A DNA stretch of 32,109 nucleotides from Flavobacteriaceae bacterium (lineage in GTDB: Bacteria; Bacteroidota; Bacteroidia; Flavobacteriales; Flavobacteriaceae). Both the position numbers and the translations under genes were made by a program. Below, piece by piece: positions 1 to 6,639 of this stretch. Within the stretch, counting starts at the first letter, position 1. Each line of letters opens with the position of its first letter. Below the pieces are notes generated by a model that made no database searches, had not been told where the DNA came from, and saw nothing but the letters and a program-made list of their open reading frames with translations. The DNA lies in the NCBI GenBank assembly GCA_024743095.1, contig JANSXF010000050.1, forward strand, positions 1-32,109, read 5' to 3'.

Positions 1-795
1 ATTGTGCCATTTATTCCGAAAACAAAAAGAGGGTTCCCTCCAACGGTTCCCGTTGGGGAAATCGTCAACGCGATCCTATACAAGCTCAAAACGGGGGTAC
101 AATGGAACCAGTTGCCCGTAAAGACCCTGTTTTCAGAGGCGTGCCTTAGCTGGCAATCGGTCTACCACCATTATCGGAAGTGGTGTCTTTCCGGGGCATG
201 GAAGGACTGTTGGACAAAGTTCCTAAAAAAGCACAGGGCCGGACTGGACCTTTCGAGTGTGGATCTTGACGGCAGCCATACCCCCGCCATCAGGGGCGGT
301 AAGGCAATCGAATATCAGGGAAGGAAGAAGCGCAAGACCACCAACGCCCTCTACCTGACCGATAGGCAGGGATTGCCGTTGGCCATGTCCGAACCCGTAG
401 CGGGCAACCACAACGACCTTTACGATATAGAGGTGCAGTTCGAGGTTGTTACGGGAACCCTCGAACAGGCCGATATTCCCGTGGAGGGGCTGTTCCTGAA
501 CGCGGATGCCGGATTCGATTCCAATGATTTCAGAAGAGCGTGCGAGAGAAAGGAAATCAATGCCAACATATGTTTCAATAAGCGAAATGGCAATACCGAC
601 AGGGTCGAATATTTCGACAAAGACCTATACGATGAAAGATATGCCGTGGAACGAACCAATGCATGGATGGATAGCTACCGCTCCTTGCTCAATAGGTTCG
701 ATACCACCGTGGAAAGCTGGAAGGGTTTCAACTATTTGGCGTTCATTGTAATAACAATCAAAAAATTCAAAAACAAAAAGAAGAAAAAAGTTTAA
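1..795 (+). CDS. IS5-family transposase, 5' end cut by window edge
   Basis: DDE transposase of the IS5 group. The reading frame is open to the first base, so the true start probably lies before the window; a GTG at 4 gives 263 residues. Visible from that GTG: an N-terminal helical part with the IS5-type 'LKTGVQWNQLP' stretch (about residues 28-38), a first catalytic Asp in 'DLDGSH' (D89), a second in 'LNADAGFDS' (D168) and the Glu in 'AVERTNAW' (E216), followed by the usual 'YRSLLNRFD'. All three catalytic residues are present, so the visible part looks intact. The tail is very Lys-rich. GC content is visibly higher than in the AT-rich genes to its right, as expected for an acquired element. 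No terminal inverted repeat can be assigned because the left end is missing. Confidence 0.9.
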   Translation: MVPFIPKTKRGFPPTVPVGEIVNAILYKLKTGVQWNQLPVKTLFSEACLSWQSVYHHYRKWCLSGAWKDCWTKFLKKHRAGLDLSSVDLDGSHTPAIRGGKAIEYQGRKKRKTTNALYLTDRQGLPLAMSEPVAGNHNDLYDIEVQFEVVTGTLEQADIPVEGLFLNADAGFDSNDFRRACERKEINANICFNKRNGNTDRVEYFDKDLYDERYAVERTNAWMDSYRSLLNRFDTTVESWKGFNYLAFIVITIKKFKNKKKKKV

Positions 796-878
796 ATCAC
801 TTCTTTATAAAATATATTTATAAATATTTAGTTATTAATATGCATTTGTCATTTTAATAAAATTTAAAACTCGGATTT

Positions 879-1166
879 ATGAAGAAAACTCTATCGTCGC
901 TATTCATGTTTTTTATTCTTGTTTCCTGCGGTTCGGTCAATAGAACAATGTTCGGGACAACAGAGAAAAACTTATTGAAGACTGTATCCATAGAACAAGG
1001 ATGTGACACGGAAAACATCGAAATACTGGAGAAGCTAAAAGGGCTTCACGGAGCTACTTATGCGTTAAACGTGTGTGGAAATAGAATGGTCTACAAACAG
1101 GTTGGATCAGTTTTTATGGAAGCCTCCAAAGCTGACGAAACCGTAAAAAATTTGAAAGAGAACTAA
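879..1166 (+). CDS. Small lipoprotein with a conserved Cys pair, function unknown
   Basis: A 95-residue protein with a signal peptide and SPII lipobox (FILVSC, Cys17), so it is predicted to be a membrane lipoprotein. The mature part has two cysteines about 24 residues apart in the layout 'GC-x8-LEKLKG...YALNVCGNRMVYKQ'. This resembles small secreted domains in which Cys-x-n-Ile-x-Val and GCG-x-x-x-x-Tyr motifs form a disulfide-pinned beta-rich fold; that comparison is from memory and is an inference. It lies just after the transposase and is followed by 360 or more bases without a convincing gene, so it appears monocistronic. I do not recognise a named family. Confidence 0.6.
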   Translation: MKKTLSSLFMFFILVSCGSVNRTMFGTTEKNLLKTVSIEQGCDTENIEILEKLKGLHGATYALNVCGNRMVYKQVGSVFMEASKADETVKNLKEN

Positions 1167-1578
1167 ACGGTCTAGTTGAATCGAATAAAAAAGTTCGTTC
1201 AAAAATTTAAAAACTTTACTTGTTTTCTCCGAAAATCTTAGTTGATAAAGTTAGGGGGGGTGGGCAGAAAAACTGATATAGACAGGGGTGGTTTTGCGAC
1301 CTTAGGTTTAGTAGTTAGGAAACAGGCATTATAGTGCTTTTTGTAATACGATAATAATGCCAAGTAAAATTAAGGCTGGAAATCACCTCAAAATATGCTC
1401 AAAATGGGTTCCTTATGGAATAGGAACGGAATGAAAGTACAGAAAAAGTGACCATTAAATATTGGATAATGACCATTAAATATTCTTTAATCCCAGTATT
1501 CAATCCCTTGATCGAATAAAGTCCCAAATGTTTGGATCACATCTTTCAAAATCCATTATTGCGGCAAAATATTATAGC
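1167..1578. other. Intergenic stretch with G-run and 21-bp-period direct repeat
   Basis: No gene is supported here. It holds a run of seven G (1254-1260) followed by TGGG and, about 24 bases on, GGGGTGG, which is unusual in this AT-rich DNA. It also holds a 15-bp direct repeat, TGACCATTAAATATT, at 1449-1463 and 1470-1484, spaced exactly 21 bp apart and about 95 bp before the next start codon. No terminator hairpin with a T-run was found. Confidence 0.5.
1449..1484. repeat. Two 15-bp direct repeats, 21-bp period
   Basis: TGACCATTAAATATT occurs at 1449-1463 and again at 1470-1484. The 21-bp period is two helical turns, which suits binding of a regulator dimer on one face of the DNA. The repeats lie upstream of the 1579 gene. 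The regulatory role is inference. Confidence 0.4.
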
Positions 1579-1974
1579 ATGGAAAAATTGATAAAATTAA
1601 AGGTCAAAGAAGAATCCTCCACAGTTGAACAGGCAAAAAGAATTATAGACAGCTTTATTAAATCCTGCATCAATCTTGATGCTTCAATATTGGAACCTAT
1701 GATAGAGGAAGGTCAATTTTTTGATGATCTGGACAAATATCGATTTTTAGCCTTTTTAAGGGCCCAATTTGATTCGGCAAAGGCACAAGGCCTCAAAAAG
1801 ATGATCGTTGAATATGGGCGATGTGAGCTATGTGTAATGGGTCACAAGACCTATGAGTTTTACGGCACGAAATCAACGCCCAGATTTGCCTATGTAATAG
1901 AAATCGTAGACGGAGAAGCCAAGAACATTTTCAACTGTAATGCCAGTTCAGGTTGGATTAATAATATTTCGTAA
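1579..1974 (+). CDS. Conserved hypothetical protein, possible NTF2-like fold
   Basis: A cytoplasmic protein of 131 residues if translated from the ATG at 1579. The frame stays open to an ATG at 1528, but the extra 17 residues look unlike protein-coding sequence and the 1579 start begins a clean amphipathic helix. It has an N-terminal helical half (VEQAKRIIDSFIKSC) and a beta-rich C-terminal half containing 'GRCELCVMGHKTYEFYG' and 'NCNASSGW'. The helix-then-sheet layout resembles SnoaL/NTF2-like proteins, which is weak inference. The CxxC and a later Cys could be structural. It is followed after 8 bases by a lipoprotein gene on the same strand and is probably co-transcribed with it. Confidence 0.55.
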   Translation: MEKLIKLKVKEESSTVEQAKRIIDSFIKSCINLDASILEPMIEEGQFFDDLDKYRFLAFLRAQFDSAKAQGLKKMIVEYGRCELCVMGHKTYEFYGTKSTPRFAYVIEIVDGEAKNIFNCNASSGWINNIS

Positions 1975-1982
1975 ATTAAAGC

Positions 1983-2870
1983 ATGACTAGAGTTTGTCTT
2001 ATTGTGTTGGTTTTGTTTGGTTTAGGATGCAAACCGAGCAACTCAAATAATCCAGAGAGTGAATCTTCACATCAAGAATATGGGGTTCAAAAAAAAGCTG
2101 AGAGGAGAAATTTATTTTTAGAGTTTTGGTTGGATATGCCTAAGGAGAGCTTCAGGGATGTAAGGCAAAGATTAATAGACGAAGGAGTGATAATTAATAG
2201 CGAGCGAGTAACTTTAGAGGATAGGGTTATGGAGTTTGGTATTGGTTTTGAATACCTAACTGGCTATTGTAATTCCATTCCAGTGATTCCCATTTTTGAA
2301 GATAATAAACTTGTGGCAATTGAATTGATTGGGAACACTTGCTTTTATTCAATATTCAAAGAGAAATACAATTTACCTGATTTAACTAACAGAGAATGGG
2401 TTACTTCCTCGCCAAATCTCCCTTCTTTAAATCAATTAGGTAAAAAGGGAATTCATTCTAATGAATTGTTAGATGAGTTTGAAGAAAGCTTAATGGAAAA
2501 ACCTAGAATCACTATTAATACAGAAAGAGTAATACTGCAACGGAGTCCTTTAGATTATGATATTGGAGAAGTAGTTTGGAAAGATGATATAGCAATTCAT
2601 ATTGAACATGATGAGTATAAAAAGTATAAGAAAAATATAATTCCCAAGCCTGATGAATACCTAAAAAACCCATCTTTTAAGATGGAATATTTATTTGAAT
2701 ATGATGGAGTATTCTTTGAAGGTAAAAGTTTGGGTAGCTTAATCTTTACATATCTATCTAAAGAAAGACTATTGAAAAGGCAAGAGGATTTCAAAAGGAT
2801 AATTGAGCTAAATGAGCAGATTTCTAAAGATAAAGATTCAACTGCAAAAAGGGTTTTCAAGAATATCTAG
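1983..2870 (+). CDS. Lipoprotein of unknown function
   Basis: A 295-residue predicted lipoprotein. The signal peptide ends in a lipobox (LFGLGC, Cys16), then comes a Ser/Asn/Glu-rich linker (about 17-40) and a mixed alpha/beta body with no motif I recognise. The C-terminal 30 residues are highly charged and likely helical. Base composition is strongly AT-rich compared with the housekeeping genes further right. It starts 8 bases after the preceding hypothetical gene, suggesting a two-gene unit. Its placement between a transposase and a phage-lysin remnant suggests accessory origin. Confidence 0.6.
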   Translation: MTRVCLIVLVLFGLGCKPSNSNNPESESSHQEYGVQKKAERRNLFLEFWLDMPKESFRDVRQRLIDEGVIINSERVTLEDRVMEFGIGFEYLTGYCNSIPVIPIFEDNKLVAIELIGNTCFYSIFKEKYNLPDLTNREWVTSSPNLPSLNQLGKKGIHSNELLDEFEESLMEKPRITINTERVILQRSPLDYDIGEVVWKDDIAIHIEHDEYKKYKKNIIPKPDEYLKNPSFKMEYLFEYDGVFFEGKSLGSLIFTYLSKERLLKRQEDFKRIIELNEQISKDKDSTAKRVFKNI

Positions 2871-3001
2871 TTAATCTGTATTTACAAAAATCAAAATTTA
2901 GATGATTCAAAGATGTGTCGCATTTTGAACCGTTCATAACACTTAAAATGGATATTGGCTCATAGAATTGTATCTTTCCGAGAAGACAGTTTTTAATCTC
3001 T

Positions 3002-3295
3002 TTGTATCTAGCCATCAAAACCCATTTGGTTCCAGCAGAAGCCCAACTGATGTACTTTGATATGGCATATAACCTTGGGGCCAACAGAGCAATAAAATAC
3101 ATGCAGCGTTGTGCAGGTATCAAGGATGATGGCATCATTGGAAAGATTACCATATCATGTATGCACAATGTATCTGAGGAATGCCTGTACCAACAAAGAA
3201 ACAACTTGTACAACTATCTAGCACGCACCAAGGCATGGGCAAAGAAATTCATAAAGGGTTGGCTGAACCGATCCAAGGCAATCTTGGAAGTATAA
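3002..3295 (+). pseudogene. C-terminal remnant of a GH108-type phage endolysin (peptidoglycan-binding part)
   Basis: From about residue 13 the translation matches the layout of the C-terminal domain that follows the glycoside hydrolase 108 muramidase domain (PG_binding_3 type): 'YFDMAYNLGANRAIKYMQRCAG', then 'DDGIIGKIT', and near the end 'KKFIKGWLNR'. In intact family members this follows an N-terminal catalytic domain with an EGG...D motif, for a total of about 170-190 residues. Here that half is missing: an in-frame TAG lies at 2963-2965 and no ATG precedes the conserved part. The only available start is a TTG at 3002. It is best read as a truncated, probably non-functional fragment of a lysis or secretion-associated muramidase. 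Confidence 0.75.
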
Positions 3296-3315
3296 CGCCA
3301 ACTGTTAAAACAAAG

Positions 3316-3339
3316 TTGATAAGTCTTTCTGACTATCAA
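3316..3339. other. Imperfect hairpin downstream of lysin remnant
   Basis: TTGATAAGTC (3316-3325) and GACTATCAA (3331-3339) pair with one bulged base around a 5-base loop. There is no T-run, so a rho-independent terminator is not supported. It may be a leftover 3' structure of the decayed lysin gene. Confidence 0.3.
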
Positions 3340-3411
3340 TAGGTTAGAAAGTAATTTAAGTATTTTAGCTGTGTGGAAGTTTTCTATTACATACAGCTAT
3401 CAAATATTTCA

Positions 3412-3708
3412 ATGGAAATCATCAATGCAATTGGTGAGTTCTTTGCTGAGTATATTGGTGAAATCTTGGCTGTGTTCATCATAAAAATCATAGAATCCCT
3501 TTTTAAAAAAATCCCTACATATAAAAATATTTTTATAGCCTTTTTAAAAAAAGCCAATAGTCACTATTTTTTTGGTGGTTTAATAGTTTTCTCAATAAAA
3601 AAAAGTCTAATTGAGTTTAATTTTAAACTAATATCCACAGAGCTATTTTTAAAAAACTCATTGATGTTATTGTTATATAACCCAAATAAAAAAAATCTTA
3701 TAGTGTGA
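3412..3708 (+). CDS. Small AT-rich hydrophobic protein, function unknown
   Basis: A 98-residue protein from the ATG at 3412; a GTG at 3373 would add 13 residues. The first 35 residues form one long hydrophobic, partly amphipathic helix (IGEFFAEYIGEILAVFIIKIIESL), and a second apolar segment lies around residues 52-62. The rest is rich in Ile, Leu, Phe and Lys. It is probably membrane-associated. It lies next to a phage-lysin remnant and is followed by a strong terminator, so a holin-like or phage-derived role is conceivable, but nothing in the sequence proves it. The low-complexity, AT-driven composition means a non-coding reading cannot be excluded. Confidence 0.4.
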   Translation: MEIINAIGEFFAEYIGEILAVFIIKIIESLFKKIPTYKNIFIAFLKKANSHYFFGGLIVFSIKKSLIEFNFKLISTELFLKNSLMLLLYNPNKKNLIV

Positions 3709-3736
3709 AATATCTGTGAGATTTTTGTGAAAGATA

Positions 3737-3765
3737 AAAGCCCCTCCAATTAAGGTAGGGGCTTT
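3737..3765. terminator. Bidirectional rho-independent terminator
   Basis: AAAGCCCCT (3737-3745) pairs perfectly with AGGGGCTTT (3757-3765). An inner CC/GG pair extends the stem with one bulge. T-rich tracts follow on both strands. It ends the 3412 gene. Confidence 0.8.
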
Positions 3766-3822
3766 TTATTTGGAGTCAACTATTTCAAGAGCTAACTTTA
3801 ATGATAATCAAAATTCATCCCA

Positions 3823-4002
3823 ATGAAATTCGGAAAGGTCGATAGACCAGAACTTATTGACTTCACACTGCCACCAGACCACCCCGATACACATCCATTA
3901 TTGATAAAAGCTTCAAATAATAGTTCGCTGGATGTAAGGGTAGGACTCCCTAAATGGACTTTACCAACAACAAGTTTAACAAAGGTGTGTTGTAGATTCT
4001 AG
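3823..4002 (+). pseudogene. Decayed DUF72 (YecE-like) gene fragment with internal deletion
   Basis: A 59-codon frame starts 'MKFGKV' and continues 'PELIDFTLPPDHPDT', matching the N-terminus of the intact DUF72 gene at 5114 almost residue for residue. After 'GLPKW' it jumps directly to 'TLPTTSLTK'. The intact protein has 18 more residues at that point (NSKDLKNFYPWKVKGYKN), so the copy carries an in-frame deletion. It then runs into unrelated sequence and stops. The DNA is clearly diverged from the 5114 gene, so this is an old paralogue or foreign homologue that has been lost, not a recent duplication. The rest of the gene is absent, replaced by the lipoprotein gene at 4162. Confidence 0.85.
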
Positions 4003-4161
4003 TTTTTTTAGATTGTTTGAGGCTTAGAAGTTATTTCCTACATTTACGCAATGACTCTTATCGTTGTACTCAACAAAAAACACCAAAATTTGCTTTGTTA
4101 ACTATAAGGGGCGTGAACAGAAGAGTTCCGTAAATAATCTACCACCATATAAAACATATTA
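4003..4161. other. Intergenic stretch after the DUF72 fragment
   Basis: No gene is seen. It contains AT-rich sequence with a short inverted pair around 4073-4098 (AACAAA...TTTGTT). It probably contains the promoter of the 4162 lipoprotein gene, but no exact TAnnTTTG element is present. Confidence 0.4.
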
Positions 4162-5079
4162 ATGCTAAAAAAAATAATATTTGCATTCATTACCACTATA
4201 GTTTTAATCTCCTGTTCGACATCTGAAGACAACGATTCACCAAACGATGACAACACAACAATCGAGAGTGATGATGAAGTTTCAAATAATGATGAGAACG
4301 AAGTGGAGGTAGAGGAGCCGTTGGCACCTGAGCTTCTAAAGATAAAGGAAACTTCATTTTATGAAAATCAAAAAGACGGAACAAGAGTTTTCTATTTTGA
4401 AGATAATCAGAGAACTTTGGACAGTGTATTCAATGAAAATGATGTGTTTGTTATAAAAGTAGTCAGGGACTATAATAATTTAGGACTTCAAAATAAGATA
4501 ATCCGATATGATTCAAATGGAGAAATAATTTCAGAAACTTCAATTTTGTACGAAAATAACCTAATTTCTGAGATTGATGAATCTGAAAATACGGAAGAAG
4601 GAACGTTTACAAGGAATATTAGTTTATCGTATAGTGAATCAGAAATAATTGCAACTATTCAGGAAAATCAAAGCAATGAACTGAGTCAAACGATCTATGG
4701 TTTAAATGAAAATGGAATTGTATTCAGTCAAGACAACGGACAAACAATTGTAAAAATCAATTACAGCGAAAATAGACCTATCTCTAAAACTACAATCGTT
4801 GGTAGTAGTGAACAGAATCTAAATTTCACATATTTAGAAAATCCAACTCCGAAAAACCCTTGGAATAACATCAGTAAGAACCAATATGGAGAACTAAATA
4901 ATCAATTGATTTTTTACGGGCTTTTCGATTTTCAAGACTTTGTTAATTTCGATAAATACATGGATTCTTATGGGGATTTCAATATTCTGTACGAGTTTAA
5001 CGATAAGGACTTACCAATAAAAATTGAAAGTTCAAACGGACAAAAACAGGTTATTAAAGAAATTGAATACCAGAATTAA
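4162..5079 (+). CDS. Lipoprotein with acidic linker and YD-like beta repeats, function unknown
   Basis: A 305-residue predicted lipoprotein: signal peptide with lipobox (VLISC, Cys18), then a strongly acidic Asp/Glu/Asn linker (about residues 20-55), then repeated beta-hairpin-like units such as 'RYDSNGEIISETSILYENNLISEI' that recall the YD-type repeats of Bacteroidota surface lipoproteins. The acidic stretch just after the lipidated Cys fits the known tendency of Bacteroidota surface-exported lipoproteins to carry charged residues there. No enzymatic motif is seen. It sits between a DUF72 remnant and the intact DUF72 gene and seems to have been inserted or retained as accessory cargo. Confidence 0.65.
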   Translation: MLKKIIFAFITTIVLISCSTSEDNDSPNDDNTTIESDDEVSNNDENEVEVEEPLAPELLKIKETSFYENQKDGTRVFYFEDNQRTLDSVFNENDVFVIKVVRDYNNLGLQNKIIRYDSNGEIISETSILYENNLISEIDESENTEEGTFTRNISLSYSESEIIATIQENQSNELSQTIYGLNENGIVFSQDNGQTIVKINYSENRPISKTTIVGSSEQNLNFTYLENPTPKNPWNNISKNQYGELNNQLIFYGLFDFQDFVNFDKYMDSYGDFNILYEFNDKDLPIKIESSNGQKQVIKEIEYQN

Positions 5080-5113
5080 AACGGTTTGAACAATTAGCTG
5101 AATACTCTAAAAC

Positions 5114-6049
5114 ATGAAATTCGGAAAAGTAGGCCATCCCGAACTTATAGATTTTACCATACCACCAGACCATCCCGATACTGCCGTGGTGCTATCCAAA
5201 AACAAAACTGGTTCAGAAACAAAGGTTTATGTCGGCTGCGCCAAGTGGAATAGCAAAGATTTAAAGAACTTTTACCCATGGAAAGTAAAGGGATATAAAA
5301 ATTTACCAACATCCAGTTTAACAAAGGATGAACTGGAATACTACTCGTCTCTATTCAACTGCATTGAGCTCAATGCTACATTTTATCGCATCTTTCCTGC
5401 GGAGCAGTATGAAAAGTGGCGGGACAAAACCCCTGAAGGTTTCAAATTTTTTCCAAAAATGACCAATGAGGTGAGCCATCTTCGCCGAATGAACGATAAG
5501 GCCTTAGAGGCTGCTGATCGTTATTTGGAAGTAACTCCACTACTTGGTGATAAACTAGGGACCATTTTTTTGCAAATGCACAACAATTTTGGTCCAAAGA
5601 ACTGGGATAGGGTAGTACGTTTTGTGGAATATTGGCCCAAAGAGTTTCCCTTGGCCATGGAATTTCGGCACACCGATTGGTTCAATGATGAAAAAGTGGC
5701 GCAGGAACTCTATCACTTGCTCGAAGAGAACAATATTGCCAATATTTTGGTGGACACTGCGGGCAGAAGGGATCTTATGCATATGCGACTGACCAAAAAT
5801 GAAGCCTTTATTAGATATGTCGGTGCCAATCATAAATCGGACTATCCTCGCCTGGATGATTGGATAGAGCGTTTAAGTTCTTGGGAATCCATGGGGTTGG
5901 AAAACATCCACTTTTTTGTGCATCAGAACCTTGAGTTGGAGTCTCCTTTGTTATCTGCCTATTTTATTGAACAACTCAACACTAAAATGGGCTGTGACCT
6001 GCGCATACCCAAGACTACTTTACCACCACAAAAGAGTTTGTTCGATTAA
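5114..6049 (+). CDS. DUF72 (YecE-like) protein
   Basis: A 311-residue DUF72 family protein with a TIM-barrel fold (family knowledge) and unknown biochemical role. Family marks are 'VYVGCAKWNSKDLKNFYP' near the N-terminus, 'FNCIELNATFYRIF', 'PEGFKFFPKMTNEVSHLRR', 'GTIFLQMHNNFGP', 'LAMEFRHTDWF' and the C-terminal 'NIHFFVHQNLE'. Length is at the upper end for the family because of an N-terminal extension of about 35 residues. That extension is shared with the decayed copy at 3823, showing it is an authentic part of the protein. The ATG at 5114 is 34 bases after the preceding lipoprotein stop. Confidence 0.9.
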   Translation: MKFGKVGHPELIDFTIPPDHPDTAVVLSKNKTGSETKVYVGCAKWNSKDLKNFYPWKVKGYKNLPTSSLTKDELEYYSSLFNCIELNATFYRIFPAEQYEKWRDKTPEGFKFFPKMTNEVSHLRRMNDKALEAADRYLEVTPLLGDKLGTIFLQMHNNFGPKNWDRVVRFVEYWPKEFPLAMEFRHTDWFNDEKVAQELYHLLEENNIANILVDTAGRRDLMHMRLTKNEAFIRYVGANHKSDYPRLDDWIERLSSWESMGLENIHFFVHQNLELESPLLSAYFIEQLNTKMGCDLRIPKTTLPPQKSLFD

Positions 6050-6151
6050 AATGGTACAAACTGATCAAGTTTAAGATCTTGGGCATTCAAAATTATTTAC
6101 TCAATATTTGCCCGCTACGAAATATTCCATATTCGTAATTCGCATAAATTA

Positions 6152-6173
6152 AAGGTTTTATCAAGAAAACCTT
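6152..6173. other. 8-bp inverted repeat in thioesterase promoter region
   Basis: AAGGTTTT (6152-6159) and AAAACCTT (6166-6173) form a perfect inverted repeat around a 6-base centre. It lies just upstream of the TAACTTTG -7 element, over the expected -33 region. It could be an operator; this is inference. Confidence 0.4.
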
Positions 6174-6186
6174 CAAAGGATTCCGC

Positions 6187-6194
6187 TAACTTTG
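6187..6194 (+). promoter_or_regulatory. Bacteroidota -7 element (TAACTTTG) for thioesterase gene
   Basis: An exact TAnnTTTG match lies 25 bases upstream of the ATG at 6220. A good TTG -33 element is not present at the usual distance, so the promoter may be weak or controlled by a factor binding the adjacent inverted repeat. Confidence 0.6.
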
Positions 6195-6219
6195 CACTTA
6201 AATTATAAAAGTTTCAACT

Positions 6220-6639
6220 ATGCGATTTCATACAAGAAAATGGGTAAAGCCAGAGGATTTGAATGCCAACGGAACTCTTTTTGGCGGTAAGGTCCTGGCT
6301 TGGATAGATGAGGAGGCTGCATTGTACAGCATCATTCAGCTCGAGAACAAGAAAATCGTAACCAAATATATGTCCGAAATCAATTTTATGAGCACCGCCC
6401 ACGAGGGGGACATTATAGAAATTGGTATCGAGGTCATAAAATTCGGGGTCACCTCGATTTCGCTCAACTGTGAGGTTAGAAACAAGATGACCCACGAAAG
6501 TATTGTTACCGTAGACAATATTATTATGGTGAACCTAGATGAGAACGGTAATCCGAAAGCTCACGGCAAAACCAAAATAGAGTACGTTAAGGACCGTTTG
6601 GCCAAAAAGGAAAAAGAAGAGCAGAAAGCCACTTCTTAG
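6220..6639 (+). CDS. Acyl-CoA thioesterase, hotdog fold
   Basis: A 139-residue single hotdog-domain protein of the YciA/BFIT-type acyl-CoA hydrolase family. It would hydrolyse acyl-CoA to free acid and CoA in the cytosol. The signature 'NANGTLFGGKVLAWIDEEAA' (about residues 15-34) carries the conserved Asn17, the Gly-Gly that contacts the thioester, and Asp30 at the active site. The length is normal. The C-terminus is a charged Lys/Glu tail. The gene converges with the dipeptidase gene, and the two coding ends overlap by four bases (6636-6639). The substrate chain length cannot be read from the sequence. Confidence 0.9.
   Translation: MRFHTRKWVKPEDLNANGTLFGGKVLAWIDEEAALYSIIQLENKKIVTKYMSEINFMSTAHEGDIIEIGIEVIKFGVTSISLNCEVRNKMTHESIVTVDNIIMVNLDENGNPKAHGKTKIEYVKDRLAKKEKEEQKATS

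Noticed and set aside
506..751. 81-codon frame inside the transposase gene as a programmed frameshift product
   Set aside because: The main frame already contains all three catalytic residues, so no frameshift is needed.
1579..2870. Toxin-antitoxin or immunity pair
   Set aside because: The second gene encodes an exported lipoprotein and neither shows toxin or antitoxin motifs; only the close spacing suggested it.
2857..3213. 118-codon minus-strand frame over the lysin remnant
   Set aside because: The plus strand carries recognisable peptidoglycan-binding motifs; the minus frame has none.
4060..4115. attC-like or attachment-site palindrome before the 4162 lipoprotein gene
   Set aside because: Only short AT-rich complementarity; no core GTT/AAC arrangement and no integrase in the window.
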